A DNA stretch of 64,000 nucleotides, from assembly GCA_949292775.1 (NCBI GenBank), contig CASFBL010000002.1, forward strand, positions 62,001 to 126,000, read 5' to 3'. Origin of the DNA: an uncultured Eubacteriales bacterium (GTDB taxonomy: Bacteria > Bacillota > Clostridia > Oscillospirales > Acutalibacteraceae). Below are positions 51,558 through 60,776 of this stretch, piece after piece. The notes under the pieces are model-generated. The model had not been told where the DNA came from and made no database searches. It saw only the letters and a list, made by a program, of their open reading frames with translations. The translations under genes were made by a program, and so were the position numbers. The number at the start of each line of letters is the position of its first letter. The stretch's first letter is position 1.

Positions 51558-51592
51558 CAAAAAAAACAATCAGTAAATTAATACTGATTGTT
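51558..51592 (-). terminator. terminator of the MocR-type regulator gene
   Basis: Ten-base stem AACAATCAGT/ACTGATTGTT with an eight-base loop, followed by eight T on the minus strand, about 90 bases after the MocR stop. It insulates the hydrogenase operon. Confidence 0.8.
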
Positions 51593-51682
51593 AAAAATTT
51601 TACACTTTTCGACAAAAATACAAATATATAGAGGGATTATTGACAAATCTGTATCAAATGAAACAGTTATTTCTTTCCGGTA

Positions 51683-53029
51683 TCAAACAGGCTTGTCAGG
51701 AGATTCACAAATTTTTTTCAAAATGGTGAGCGCCGCCGAAAAATCTTCGGTGCGCACACCTGAACAAGAGAGCAACAGAGCGGTTTTGCCGCCGGGAAGG
51801 TTCTGTGCCTTTACAGCCACCCCGGCTTCCGCAGCACGGCGCGTCAGGTCGGCGGCACGAAGCGTGGTGTCCGGCTCAAACCGCACAACAAAACCGGTCT
51901 CCCCGGTGTAGACGCGCGAATCTTCTCCGAACACCTGCCGCACGGCGGCTTCCAAACGAAGAGCCTTCTGTGTGTAAAGCTTTCTTACTTTCCGGATTTG
52001 ACTGGCCAAATGCCCGTCACGGATAAACTGGCAAAGCGCAATTTGCTCGACCTTGGAGGCGGTTTGGTTGTAGAGCGGCGCAATTTTTCGATAGGCGGGC
52101 AGAAGCGCGTCCGGCAAAACCATGTAGCTTAAGCGGATAGACGGCAAAAGCAGCTTGGAAAAGGTGCCGAGATAAATCACGCGGCGGCCGCCGTCCAGAC
52201 CCTGTAACGCCGGCGCAGGGCGGGAGAAATAGTTAAACTCGTTGTCGTAGTCGTCCTCAATCAGAAGCACCTCTTTTTTCGCGGTGTCGCGCAGCAGGGC
52301 AATGCGCTCTGCAGTCGGCATGGCATCGCCCCACCGATTGATGTGCGAGGGGGTTGTGTAGATAAGCTTTGCGTCTTTCGCTGAAGCGCAAATCGGAAAG
52401 CCGTGATCCCGAAATACGGCAACACCCTGGGTAAAAGCGGCGCCGAGAAACGCGACCGGGCAGGGAGCGCCTATAACGGCGCATAAGATATGCAAAAGGC
52501 TTTGCACACCCGCGCCGATAACGATTTTGTCCGGAGTGCAAACCACATTACGCTTTTCAGTGATATATTGTGCCACCGCTTCGCGCAAATCGGCTTCGCC
52601 CTGTACCGCACCGTAGGAAAGCAATCGTTCATCCTGCCGCAGCGCGCTTTTCAAATACCGCCGCCACAAATTAAAGTCAAAGCTTTCATGGTCCGCGGAA
52701 AGAGAAGCAAAATCAAAGTGGATTTCCGGCTTTTTAGCAGGCGCAGCTGCCGGAGCCTGTGGGCGCGGCACATATAAATCTGTTACATAATAGCCGCTTT
52801 GCGGGCGCGAAAGCACATAGCCGTCGGCGCACAGCTGCAAATAGGCGGCTTCGGCGGTCGTTCGGCTGACGGAAAGCGATTCGGCGCAACGGCGAATCGA
52901 TGGTAATTTGGTTGCGGGCGGTAATTTCCCTTGAGTAATCAGCGCTTTATAGTAATTGTAGACCTGCATATACAGCGGTATGTTGCTGTTTTGCAGCGGT
53001 AAGAAATCAAAATCCGGCGCCTGTTTCAT
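51683..53029 (-). CDS. MocR/PdxR-type regulator (GntR HTH fused to class I aminotransferase)
   Basis: A 448-residue protein. The N-terminal winged helix (PLYMQVYNYYKALITQGKLP, LPSIRRCAESLSVSRTTAEA) is GntR-like, and the C-terminal domain is a fold-type I aminotransferase with the PLP lysine in YLGTFSKLLLPSIRLSYMV. Members sense PLP or amino compounds; PdxR activates vitamin B6 synthesis. It stands divergent to a radical-SAM gene across a palindrome, which it may control, though no pdxST genes are near. Confidence 0.9.
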   Translation of the reverse strand: MKQAPDFDFLPLQNSNIPLYMQVYNYYKALITQGKLPPATKLPSIRRCAESLSVSRTTAEAAYLQLCADGYVLSRPQSGYYVTDLYVPRPQAPAAAPAKKPEIHFDFASLSADHESFDFNLWRRYLKSALRQDERLLSYGAVQGEADLREAVAQYITEKRNVVCTPDKIVIGAGVQSLLHILCAVIGAPCPVAFLGAAFTQGVAVFRDHGFPICASAKDAKLIYTTPSHINRWGDAMPTAERIALLRDTAKKEVLLIEDDYDNEFNYFSRPAPALQGLDGGRRVIYLGTFSKLLLPSIRLSYMVLPDALLPAYRKIAPLYNQTASKVEQIALCQFIRDGHLASQIRKVRKLYTQKALRLEAAVRQVFGEDSRVYTGETGFVVRFEPDTTLRAADLTRRAAEAGVAVKAQNLPGGKTALLLSCSGVRTEDFSAALTILKKICESPDKPV

Positions 53030-53070
53030 AACTGTCCCCTTAAAAAATTAAAATATTGTGTATTTTTTTA

Positions 53071-53086
53071 AAGACAACTTTGTCTT
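53071..53086. promoter_or_regulatory. palindrome between MocR regulator and radical-SAM gene
   Basis: Arms AAGACAA and TTGTCTT separated by two bases, in the shared upstream region. The minus-strand arm TTGTCT can serve as -35 box for the regulator gene. Candidate operator for the MocR protein. Confidence 0.5.
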
Positions 53087-53159
53087 ATTATATAAGAAAC
53101 ACATAGAATATGCAAGCGCCGCGTTACGCCGGCGGTTAGCAGAAAGGAAGCAGTTCTCT

Positions 53160-53768
53160 GTGACAGAAATTGTTTATACATTAGGCGGTCAAGTCTATCT
53201 GAATTTAACCAACGCCTGCCCTTGCCGGTGTGCGTTTTGCATTCGGGAAAACGGCGACGGTGTGGGAACGGCGGAAAATCTTTGGTTTTCCGAGCACGCG
53301 CCGTCGTTTGCGGAAGTCAAGGCGGCGGTGGATGCTTGGGATTTTTCTGCCTATGACAAAGAGGTCGTTTTCTGTGGTTACGGCGAGCCGACCTGCGCTT
53401 ACGAAACGCTGCTGCGCACCGCGGAATATTTAAAGCAAAAAGGTCTGCGCCTGCGCTTAAACACAAACGGGCTTTCGGATTTAATCAACGGCAAACCGAC
53501 CGCCAAAGAACTTTGCAGATACATCGATACAGTTTCCGTTTCCTTAAACGCGCCGACCGCGGAAAAATATGAAAAACTTTGTCACCCCGCGTTCGGCGAA
53601 AAGGCGTTTGACGCGATGCTTGCGTTTGCCCGCCAATGTAAGGAACTTGGCGCGAATGTCAAATTCACTGTGGTCGATGTTATTCCGCCGGAAGACATCG
53701 AAGCCTGCAAAACGCTTGCGAACAGCATGGATATTCCGCTTCGCGTCCGGGCGTATATTGCAGAATAA
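53160..53768 (+). CDS. radical SAM protein of the TatD-linked type
   Basis: A 202-residue radical SAM protein: cluster motif CPCRCAFC (NLTNACPCRCAFCIREN), FCGYGEPTCAYETLL for the GGE-like motif, and RLNTNGLSDLINGKPTAKEL with SVSLNAPT at the barrel end. This is the pattern of the radical SAM proteins encoded next to or fused with TatD nucleases in anaerobes; their reaction is unknown. No tatD gene is visible nearby. GTG start at 53160 with GAAAGGAAG upstream; the earlier frame lacks support. Isolated between a palindrome and a terminator. Confidence 0.85.
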   Translation: MTEIVYTLGGQVYLNLTNACPCRCAFCIRENGDGVGTAENLWFSEHAPSFAEVKAAVDAWDFSAYDKEVVFCGYGEPTCAYETLLRTAEYLKQKGLRLRLNTNGLSDLINGKPTAKELCRYIDTVSVSLNAPTAEKYEKLCHPAFGEKAFDAMLAFARQCKELGANVKFTVVDVIPPEDIEACKTLANSMDIPLRVRAYIAE

Positions 53769-53807
53769 AGCAAAACAGAAGCCCGAAAGGCACTCGAACA
53801 GCAAAGA

Positions 53808-53854
53808 AAACACAGCGGGGCAGACTCAAAAGACAAGTCCGCCCCGCTGTGTTT
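53808..53854. terminator. terminator between convergent genes
   Basis: Fourteen-base stem AAACACAGCGGGGC/GCCCCGCTGTGTTT around a loop that can pair further. It follows the radical-SAM gene and faces the end of the small membrane protein gene. Confidence 0.8.
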
Positions 53855-53905
53855 GTGTGTGTATAGAAAGGAATAGGGGAAATCAAAAATCAGAAAGCCG
53901 AAGCC

Positions 53906-54154
53906 TTACGCCACATGAAACGAGCCGTCCGGTGCTTTACGCGGAGAAGCTGTGCCGTTTACCACGCGGAAGTCGCGGTTTTTCTGCATTTCGGCATATT
54001 TCTTTTTGCGTTTATAGCGTCTGTAATTGACGAACAAAATCCGCCAGACTTTTTGTTCAAACGCAATGACTTTTTCTTCTTTGATGAAACCGTATATCAG
54101 CAGCAAAACCACTGCAAGCTCAATTGTGGTGCGAATTACAAGTGCTGTTGTCAT
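53906..54154 (-). CDS. small single-span membrane protein with SOS-like control region
   Basis: An 82-residue protein, MTTALVIRTTIELAVVLLLI at the start: one transmembrane helix, then a basic linker (RRYKRKKKYAEM) and a polar tail. The start at 54154 is set by GGAGGTT seven bases upstream. No family recognised. Two LexA-box-like sites flank its promoter, and small membrane proteins under LexA are often division inhibitors (YneA, SidA, for example), so this is a candidate of that kind. The type is inferred only from size and control region. Confidence 0.65.
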   Translation of the reverse strand: MTTALVIRTTIELAVVLLLIYGFIKEEKVIAFEQKVWRILFVNYRRYKRKKKYAEMQKNRDFRVVNGTASPRKAPDGSFHVA

Positions 54155-54173
54155 AAGGATAACCTCCGTCCTT

Positions 54174-54242
54174 GAACATTTGTTCTGCATCGTTACACCC
54201 TTATTATAGCAGGTATTTTCGCTTTGTCAAGACAAATGTTCG
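54174..54242 (-). promoter_or_regulatory. sigma-A promoter flanked by LexA-like boxes
   Basis: On the minus strand TTGACA (54230-54225), 16-base spacer and TATAAT (54208-54203). Downstream of the start is GAACAAATGTTC (54185-54174), fitting the Gram-positive LexA pattern GAAC-N4-GTTC exactly. Upstream, touching the -35 box, CGAACATTTGTCT (54242-54230) keeps one perfect half-site. This arrangement would let LexA block the promoter. Confidence 0.65.
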
Positions 54243-54516
54243 ATTTATTTTGAAGTAAAGTCCCAAAAAACGGACTTTGCAAAGAACCCATATATTTTTC
54301 TTTCGCCTGCAGCTTTATACTAACACAATATATTGTATATGTCAAGAAAAACAACCACAATTTATATGATATATTCCGACAACTCCCGACGATTTATACT
54401 GAAATCCGATTTTTAAAAATTCACTATTTATCTTTGCTTCGGTTTTTGCTATAATAATATACATTCTGTTTGTAAATATATTATTGTATAGAGATTGAGA
54501 CAACGAGGGCAGACTT
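54243..54516. promoter_or_regulatory. AT-rich upstream region of obg with further promoter-like elements
   Basis: No gene seen in this stretch. On the plus strand TATAAT at 54450-54455 is a likely -10 for obg. On the minus strand a TTGACA with a TAGTAT 17 bases later lies at about 54317-54345, around the palindrome ACAATATATTGT. An AAAGTCC/GGACTTT hairpin lies near 54265-54290. Roles unproven. Confidence 0.4.
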
Positions 54517-55788
54517 ATGTTTGTAGATATTGCAAAAATTCAAATCAAAGCGGGCAACGGCGGCGACGGCGCAGTTGCGTTCCACCGCGAAAAATATGTC
54601 GCGTCCGGCGGACCGGACGGCGGCGACGGCGGGCGCGGCGGCAATATTGTGTTTCAGGTGGATGACAACCTTTCGACCCTTGCGGATTTCCGCTATAAAC
54701 GCAAATACAAAGCCGAGAACGGGCAAAACGGCCGCGGTGCGCGCTGCAACGGCAAAAAAGGGCAGGACCTTGTAATTCGTGTGCCGCGCGGCACAATCAT
54801 CCGCGAATGTGAAAGCGGCGTTGTCATGGCAGATATGTCCTCGGACGAGCCGTTCATCGCCGCAAAGGGCGGCAAAGGCGGCTGGGGCAACCGGCATTTT
54901 GCAACTGCCACGCGCCAGACCCCGCGCTTTGCCAAAAGCGGTGCACCCGGTGAGGAGTGGGAGGTTTCTCTCGAACTCAAGCTGATTGCCGATGTCGGGC
55001 TTTTGGGTTTTCCGAATGTCGGCAAGTCTTCGTTGATTTCTGTTGTCAGCGAAGCAAAACCCATTGTCGGGGATTATCATTTCACGACAATAACGCCGGT
55101 TTTGGGCGTTGTCACAATGGGACCGGGGCAAAGCTTTGTTATGGCAGATATTCCCGGGCTTATCGAGGGCGCCGCGGACGGCGTAGGCCTTGGGCATGCA
55201 TTTCTTCGGCATGTCGAGCGCTGCCGCATGCTTGTGCATGTGGTGGATGTCGCAGGCAGCGAGGGGCGCGATCCGATTGAAGATTTTGAAAAAATCAACG
55301 AGGAGCTTGTGAAATTCAACCCCGAGCTTGCCAAGTGCCCGCAAATTGTCGCCGGCAATAAAATGGATTTGGCCGACGACGAACAGCTTGCGCGTTTCCG
55401 CGCCTATATGAAAGAAAAAGGCTTGGAATATTACGAAATTGTCGCCCCGATTCGTTACGGCACGCAGGAGCTTATTAACGCCGTGGCGCGAAAGCTTGCG
55501 ACGCTCCCGCCGGTCAAACGCTATGAAAGCGAAGAAGTGCCCATGGCGGTGCTCGAAAAGAAAAAGAACGACGGCTTTACGATTACCGAGGAAGACGGCG
55601 TTTATATCGTCGAGGCAGAGTGGCTTTACCGCATTTTGAGCAAGACTGATTTAGACGATTACGCGTCTTTGCAATATTTTCAAACCGTTTTGCAGACCAG
55701 CGGCATTTTAGACGCCTTGCGCGAAAAAGGCATCCAGGAAGGCGACACCGTCAGCATTTACGATTTGGAATTTGACTATGTGCCGTAA
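54517..55788 (+). CDS. obg: GTPase Obg (CgtA)
   Basis: A 423-residue essential GTPase of 50S assembly and stress signalling. The glycine-rich Obg fold (KAGNGGDGAVAFHREKYVAS, GPDGGDGGRGG) covers residues 1-160; the G domain has GFPNVGKSSL, DIPGLIEGA and NKMDLADD; a C-terminal OCT domain (about 345-423) is present, as in Firmicute Obg proteins. First gene of a plus-strand run. Confidence 0.96.
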   Translation: MFVDIAKIQIKAGNGGDGAVAFHREKYVASGGPDGGDGGRGGNIVFQVDDNLSTLADFRYKRKYKAENGQNGRGARCNGKKGQDLVIRVPRGTIIRECESGVVMADMSSDEPFIAAKGGKGGWGNRHFATATRQTPRFAKSGAPGEEWEVSLELKLIADVGLLGFPNVGKSSLISVVSEAKPIVGDYHFTTITPVLGVVTMGPGQSFVMADIPGLIEGAADGVGLGHAFLRHVERCRMLVHVVDVAGSEGRDPIEDFEKINEELVKFNPELAKCPQIVAGNKMDLADDEQLARFRAYMKEKGLEYYEIVAPIRYGTQELINAVARKLATLPPVKRYESEEVPMAVLEKKKNDGFTITEEDGVYIVEAEWLYRILSKTDLDDYASLQYFQTVLQTSGILDALREKGIQEGDTVSIYDLEFDYVP

Positions 55789-55797
55789 GAAAACGAT

Positions 55798-56160
55798 ATG
55801 TTAAACTATAACAAGGATTTGATTGCGCGTGCAAAAGCACTTCGTAAAAACATGACGCCATGGGAAGTCAAACTTTGGACTTGTTTTTTACGCAATTACC
55901 CGGTAAGGTTTCAACGGCAAAAGGTCATTGACAACTATATTGCGGATTTTTATTGTGCAAAAGCCCGCCTGGTTGTTGAGTTGGACGGCGGTGAGCATTA
56001 TACGGAAATGCAGCAGGCGCACGATGAGAGCAGAACAAGCGTTTTGCAAAGCTATAATCTAAAAGTAATACGATTTTGCAACACAGATATTGATAACAAT
56101 TTTTATGAGGTTTGTTCAGCAATAGACAGGGAAGTGCAGAATACGCTGTCAAAAAAATAA
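55798..56160 (+). CDS. DUF559 endonuclease-like protein
   Basis: A 120-residue protein of the DUF559 group, with a very-short-patch-repair/PD-(D/E)xK-like fold: ARALRKNMTPWEVKLWTCF, then FRFQRQKV-type segment (VRFQRQKVIDNYIADFYCAK), catalytic DFYC and VVELDGGEHY. The role is unknown; it is common in mobile or variable spots. It lies nine bases after obg and just before a palindromic repeat element. Lower G+C than its neighbours, which suggests a recent arrival. Confidence 0.85.
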   Translation: MLNYNKDLIARAKALRKNMTPWEVKLWTCFLRNYPVRFQRQKVIDNYIADFYCAKARLVVELDGGEHYTEMQQAHDESRTSVLQSYNLKVIRFCNTDIDNNFYEVCSAIDREVQNTLSKK

Positions 56161-56214
56161 GGGTGTTTATGACTTTTTTGAGTTCCAAAACAAATAAAGA
56201 ATGAGCTTTTTATC

Positions 56215-56370
56215 CTCCCTCTGACGAGGGAGGTGGCATGCGCTTTGCGCATGACAGAGGGAGAGACCTTTTGTGTGTCGTTTAGAAAAAGCTTTTTTCT
56301 GTACGACAGCGCCTCGGTTACTCTCTCCCTCAGTCTCGCTGCCGCTCGACAGCTCCCTCGTCAGAGGGAG
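56215..56370. repeat. MITE-like palindromic repeat with 18-bp terminal inverted repeats
   Basis: Ends CTCCCTCTGACGAGGGAG (56215-56232) and CTCCCTCGTCAGAGGGAG (56353-56370) are perfect inverted copies, and each arm is itself nearly palindromic. Related CAGAGGGAGAG/CTCTCCCTCAG pairs occur inside. No coding capacity. The 156-bp unit fits a miniature transposable or REP-type element; its copy number elsewhere in the genome cannot be seen. Confidence 0.8.
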
Positions 56371-56407
56371 CAAAGATAAAAATAACTTTTGGATAAACAG
56401 GTGTAAA

Positions 56408-56833
56408 ATGGAAAACACTATGAACAATTACAGCCCGCTTTCGCTGGCATTTTTGGGCGATGCAGTTTATGGCCTTTTGGTGCGTGAGCACCTTTTGAAA
56501 ACTGCGAACCAAAAGCCCGGCAAGTTACATACCCTTTCAACCGCTTGTGTGAATGCACAGGCGCAGGCACAGGCCATGCGGGCGATTTTTCCGCTTCTTA
56601 CCGAGGAGGAGCTCGCCGTGTTCAAACGCGGCAGAAACGCCCACCCGCACCACACGCCGAAAAACCAGTCGGAAGGGGATTATCACTATGCCACGGGGCT
56701 GGAATCTTTGTTCGGCTATTTATATTTAAAAGGCGAAAATGACCGGCTTCGCGCTTTGTTTGATGCGATTTGGCAAAACGGGGTAGATGAAGCTGAAAAC
56801 GATGCAAAAAACGGCCGGCAAAACGGCGCTTGA
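56408..56833 (+). CDS. mrnC: Mini-ribonuclease III (MrnC)
   Basis: A 141-residue RNase III-like protein without double-strand RNA-binding domain, which matures 23S rRNA ends in Gram-positives. The catalytic helix SPLSLAFLGDAVYGLLVREH and the later LKRGRN-type (FKRGRNAHPHHTPKN) and YHYATGLESLFGYLYL segments are diagnostic. Start at 56408; the longer frame reads through the palindromic repeat. It overlaps the next gene by 47 bases. Confidence 0.93.
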   Translation: MENTMNNYSPLSLAFLGDAVYGLLVREHLLKTANQKPGKLHTLSTACVNAQAQAQAMRAIFPLLTEEELAVFKRGRNAHPHHTPKNQSEGDYHYATGLESLFGYLYLKGENDRLRALFDAIWQNGVDEAENDAKNGRQNGA

Positions 56834-57665
56834 TATTCTTTTTTATCTTTTGGGCGGCACAAGTTATGCGCTCTCAATTAATGTGTTTTTAGCGCCGAAC
56901 CAAATCCTTTTGGGCGGCTTTACCGGCGTTGCGACTATTTTAAACTATTTGTTTCACACGCCTATAGGCACAGTTGTGTTCCTTTTGAATATTCCGCTGT
57001 TTATTGCGGCTTACCGAAAATTCGGGCTGCAATTTATTTTGAAAACGGTGTTTGCCACCTTTTTGGCATCCGTTTTAATCGATATAACTGCGGCTTTGGT
57101 GACGGTGTATTCCGGCGACCGGCTGCTTTCAGCGCTGTTCGGCGGCATTTTGAGCGGCACGGGGCTTGGGCTTGTGTTTTTGCACGGCGCGACCACCGGC
57201 GGCACGGATATTCTGTCAAAACTCCTACGCCTGAAATTCCCGCAAATGTCTATGGGGCGCGTGGTGCTGCTGCTTGATTTTTTAGTTGTTGCCGCTTCGT
57301 TTTTGGTTTACAGAAGCCTTGAAAATGTTTTATATTCGCTGGTTGTCATTTATGTGAGCGCCCAGACCATTGACCTTGTGCTGAGCGGATTTTCCCACGA
57401 CAAATTGTTGTTTGTGGTGACGGGGGAAGGCGAAAAAGTCGTGCGCGAAATCACCGAAACGCTCGACCGTGGTGTAAGCGTTCTTCCGGTGCGCGGCGGT
57501 TACACAAAACAGGAGCGCAGCATGTTGTTTTGCGCGGTGCGCGCTGTCGATGTGGCACGGGTGACTGCCTGCGTGCGCGAAGCGGACGAGCACGCTTTTG
57601 TTGTGGTCTGCGAGACTTCCGAAATCCTCGGCGAGGGCTTCCGGAAACGAGGCACAGAAAACTAA
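56787..57665 (+). CDS. YitT family membrane protein (DUF161/DUF2179)
   Basis: A 292-residue protein: five to six hydrophobic segments (residues about 10-190, with LGGTSYALSINVFLAPNQIL and GTGLGLVFLHGATTGGTDIL), then a cytoplasmic DUF2179 domain (GVSVLPVRGGYTKQERSMLF). Function unknown. The first ATG at 56787 gives a 47-base overlap with mrnC; an ATG at 56802 would reduce it to 32. Confidence 0.88.
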   Translation: MKLKTMQKTAGKTALDILFYLLGGTSYALSINVFLAPNQILLGGFTGVATILNYLFHTPIGTVVFLLNIPLFIAAYRKFGLQFILKTVFATFLASVLIDITAALVTVYSGDRLLSALFGGILSGTGLGLVFLHGATTGGTDILSKLLRLKFPQMSMGRVVLLLDFLVVAASFLVYRSLENVLYSLVVIYVSAQTIDLVLSGFSHDKLLFVVTGEGEKVVREITETLDRGVSVLPVRGGYTKQERSMLFCAVRAVDVARVTACVREADEHAFVVVCETSEILGEGFRKRGTEN

Positions 57666-57703
57666 TTGACAATTATTTTTCGTTCTGAAAGGACAAAGAA
57701 AGT

Positions 57704-58450
57704 ATGCTTAGATATGAAAAGGGCAAAGGCACAAGTCCCGCGCTGTTTTTGGCTTTGCCGGTGCTGTGCCTGATCATCGGCATTGTGCTGGTTTCGTTAG
57801 GCATTCGTAACGCGGTTTCCGACAGCACGAAAGGTTACGAAAAAACCACCGGCTGTTTGGTCGACTACACCTTATATGAAGCGGGCGGATACGACGCGGC
57901 GCGCAAAACCGAATCCGCCGATACATATCGATTGATTTACAGCTACACCGTAAACGGCGAGGCCTATACGCTTTCAACGGATTACGGCACTTCGATTGTG
58001 CCGTCTGTCGGCAGTGAAACAGAAATTCTTTATAACCCCGAAAATCCCGGTGAAGCGGTCGTCGGCGGGCCGAATCAGTCCGGCAACCAGCTGATTTTTA
58101 TAGGTCTGTTTTTTGCGCTCGGCTCCGTGCCGTTTTTCCTGCCGTTTCTGCCGAATAAGAAGAAGGAGAAAAAGGAAGAACCTGCTTGGGAAGGGAAAAA
58201 GCATGAGTTTGACTGGGTCGCGGTCGGAATCGGACTGTTTTTTGTCGGCGTGGCTTACGGTGCGCTTGCCATGATTTCGAGCTCCTATTCCCTTGCCGGA
58301 ATCGCGCGTTATTTTGTCAACAACTTCCATTTTATGCTGCTTGTTCCGGTTTTGATGGCGCTTGGAGGCGTGGCGATGACATGCCGCGGGTTGTTTTATG
58401 GGAAACTCAAGCCTAAATCCGAAGAAGAACGCCCAAACCGCCGCAAATAA
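57704..58450 (+). CDS. DUF3592-type membrane protein
   Basis: A 248-residue protein with an N-terminal transmembrane helix (residues about 15-35), an extracytoplasmic beta domain with the DUF3592 layout (YEKTTGCLVDYTLY, IYSYTVNGEAYTLSTDYGTS, EILYNPENPGEAVVG), and three further helices, then a basic tail. Function not known. Spaced 38 bases from the YitT gene. Confidence 0.78.
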   Translation: MLRYEKGKGTSPALFLALPVLCLIIGIVLVSLGIRNAVSDSTKGYEKTTGCLVDYTLYEAGGYDAARKTESADTYRLIYSYTVNGEAYTLSTDYGTSIVPSVGSETEILYNPENPGEAVVGGPNQSGNQLIFIGLFFALGSVPFFLPFLPNKKKEKKEEPAWEGKKHEFDWVAVGIGLFFVGVAYGALAMISSSYSLAGIARYFVNNFHFMLLVPVLMALGGVAMTCRGLFYGKLKPKSEEERPNRRK

Positions 58451-58489
58451 AATTTGTTTTTGATTCCATTAAAAATATAGAGGTACCCT

Positions 58490-60295
58490 ATGGCAAAAAA
58501 AGAAAACATCCGAAATTTTTCAATTATCGCGCACATTGACCACGGCAAAAGCACTTTGGCCGACCGGCTTTTGGAGCTGACCGATTCAGTTCAGAAACGC
58601 GATATGGAAGAACAGCTGCTCGACAACATGGATTTGGAGCGTGAGCGCGGCATCACCATTAAAGCGCATGCCGTCAAGCTCGACTACACGGCAAAGGACG
58701 GCAATACATACGCCCTGAACCTCATCGACACGCCCGGCCATGTGGACTTTAACTACGAGGTGTCGAGAAGCCTTGCCGCCTGCGAGGGCGCAATTTTGAT
58801 TGTCGATGCGTCGCAGGGCATTGAAGCGCAGACACTTGCCAACACCTATCTTGCACTCGACCATGACTTGGAAATCGTGCCGGTTATCAATAAAATCGAT
58901 TTGCCGGCCGCCGACCCCGAACGCGTTGCCGAAGAAGTGGAAGATGTCATCGGCCTTCCCTGTATGGAAGCGCCGCGCGTCTCGGCAAAAACCGGCGAAA
59001 ATGTGGAACAGGTGCTCGAAGAAATTGTAAAACTTGTGCCGCCGCCCGAAAACCGCGACAGCGAACCTTTGCGCGCGCTGATTTTTGACTCGGTGTATGA
59101 CAGCTATCGCGGCGTTATCGTCTATGTGCGTGTCATGGACGGTAAAATCCGTCCCGGTGACACCATGCAGATGATGGCGACCGGCGCAAAATTCACGGTT
59201 GTAGAGACCGGCTATATGCGCGCGACTTCTATGGAACCGACTGACGGGCTTTCCTCCGGCGAGGTCGGTTACATTACGGCGTCAATTAAAACCGTGTCTG
59301 ATGCGCGCGTAGGTGATACCGTAACACTCGCCGACGCTCCTGCGAAAGAACCGCTGCCCGGCTACCGAAAGGTAAACCCCATGGTGTTCTGCGGCGTGTA
59401 CCCGGCGGACGGCGCGGATTATGAAAACCTGCGTGAAGCACTTCAAAAATTACAGCTTAATGATGCGGCATTGTCCTTTGAGCCGGAAACCTCCGGCGCA
59501 CTGGGCTTTGGCTTCCGCTGCGGATTTTTGGGACTTCTGCATTTGGAAATCATTCAGGAACGCTTAGAGCGCGAATATGACCTTGACCTTGTCACGACGA
59601 TTCCGAGCGTCATTTATAAAATCCACCTGACCGACAAATCGGTGGTGGAAATCGATAACCCCTGCAATTACCCTGACCCCGCAACCATTGATTATGCCGA
59701 GGAACCGGTTGTGGAAGCGCATATTTTCTCTCCGCCGGACTATGTCGGGCAAATTATGGACCTTTGTCAGGACCGCCGCGGTACCTATTGCGAAATGACC
59801 TATCTCGCGCCCGACCGCGTGGATATGAAGTATCTTTTGCCGCTCAATGAAATCATTTACGACTTTTTCGATGTGCTCAAATCCCGCACGCGCGGCTATG
59901 CTTCGTTTGACTATGAAATCAAGGAGTATCAGCGTTCGCAGCTCGTCAAGCTCGATGTGCTTTTAAACGGCGACACAGTAGACGCGCTTTCGTTTATCAT
60001 CCACGCCGACAAAGCCTATGCGCGGGCGCGCAAGATTGCCGAAAAGCTCAAAGAAAATATTCCGCGGCAGATGTTTGAAATTCCGATTCAAATTGCCATT
60101 GGCGGCAAGGTGATTGCGCGTGAAACGGTCAAAGCCATGCGCAAAGATGTGCTTGCCAAGTGCTATGGCGGCGACATTACGCGGAAAAAGAAGCTTTTGG
60201 AAAAACAAAAGGAAGGAAAAAAACGGATGCGCCACTTCGGAACGGTAGAAGTCCCGCAGGAGGCGTTCATGGCGGTGTTGAAATTAGATGAATAG
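58490..60295 (+). CDS. lepA: elongation factor 4 (LepA)
   Basis: A 601-residue translational GTPase that acts on stalled or mistranslocated ribosomes. G1 is [11 protein letters not shown]2 region [10 protein letters not shown]3 DTPGHVDF and G4 NKIDLP; the C-terminal LepA domain ends with [16 protein letters not shown]. Full length. First gene of the lepA-ybaK-hemW overlapping group. Confidence 0.97.
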   Translation: MAKKENIRNFSIIAHIDHGKSTLADRLLELTDSVQKRDMEEQLLDNMDLERERGITIKAHAVKLDYTAKDGNTYALNLIDTPGHVDFNYEVSRSLAACEGAILIVDASQGIEAQTLANTYLALDHDLEIVPVINKIDLPAADPERVAEEVEDVIGLPCMEAPRVSAKTGENVEQVLEEIVKLVPPPENRDSEPLRALIFDSVYDSYRGVIVYVRVMDGKIRPGDTMQMMATGAKFTVVETGYMRATSMEPTDGLSSGEVGYITASIKTVSDARVGDTVTLADAPAKEPLPGYRKVNPMVFCGVYPADGADYENLREALQKLQLNDAALSFEPETSGALGFGFRCGFLGLLHLEIIQERLEREYDLDLVTTIPSVIYKIHLTDKSVVEIDNPCNYPDPATIDYAEEPVVEAHIFSPPDYVGQIMDLCQDRRGTYCEMTYLAPDRVDMKYLLPLNEIIYDFFDVLKSRTRGYASFDYEIKEYQRSQLVKLDVLLNGDTVDALSFIIHADKAYARARKIAEKLKENIPRQMFEIPIQIAIGGKVIARETVKAMRKDVLAKCYGGDITRKKKLLEKQKEGKKRMRHFGTVEVPQEAFMAVLKLDE

Positions 60296-60776
60296 TCGGG
60301 AAAATATATTTGAAAGATTAAAAGAACTGGGCATCCACTATGAGCTCGTCGAGCATGCGCCTGCCTTTACAATGGACGAATACAATGCGCTTGGTTTTAA
60401 CCCCAACGACGAGATTTGCAAAAACCTGTTTTTGCGCGATTACAAAGGCACGCGGCATATGCTGGTTGTTTTAAAAGGGAGCAAGCACGCCGATTTGCGG
60501 CTGATTCAGGCGGAGGTCGAGTCCTCAAAGCTGAGTTTTGCTTCCGACGCGAGACTTGAAAAATATCTCGATGTGAAAAAAGGCTCGGTGTCTCCGCTGG
60601 GACTTATCAACGACCAAAGCGGCGAGGTCGAAGTTTATTTTGACGAAGACTTAAAAAATGCGCCGCGTCTCGGTTTTCACCCCAACGACAATACGGCCAC
60701 GGTGTTTTTGCCTTATGCAGATATTGAAAAATATGTGCAAAGCACCGGCCACACCATTCGGTTTATAAAAGTATGA
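60288..60776 (+). CDS. YbaK/ProX-type aminoacyl-tRNA deacylase
   Basis: A 162-residue editing protein with the YbaK fold, which hydrolyses mischarged tRNA (for example alanyl-tRNAPro). Conserved [20 protein letters not shown] and [17 protein letters not shown] are present, and [11 protein letters not shown] near the end matches the prolyl-tRNA deacylase group. Start overlaps lepA by eight bases and the stop overlaps hemW by four. Confidence 0.9.
   Translation: MNSRENIFERLKELGIHYELVEHAPAFTMDEYNALGFNPNDEICKNLFLRDYKGTRHMLVVLKGSKHADLRLIQAEVESSKLSFASDARLEKYLDVKKGSVSPLGLINDQSGEVEVYFDEDLKNAPRLGFHPNDNTATVFLPYADIEKYVQSTGHTIRFIKV

Noticed and set aside
51588..51605. TTGTTAAAAATTTTACAC resembling a Rex redox-regulator site near the hydrogenase operon.
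   Set aside because: Half of it belongs to the terminator stem of the MocR gene, two positions of the second arm do not fit, and it lies upstream of the expected promoter.
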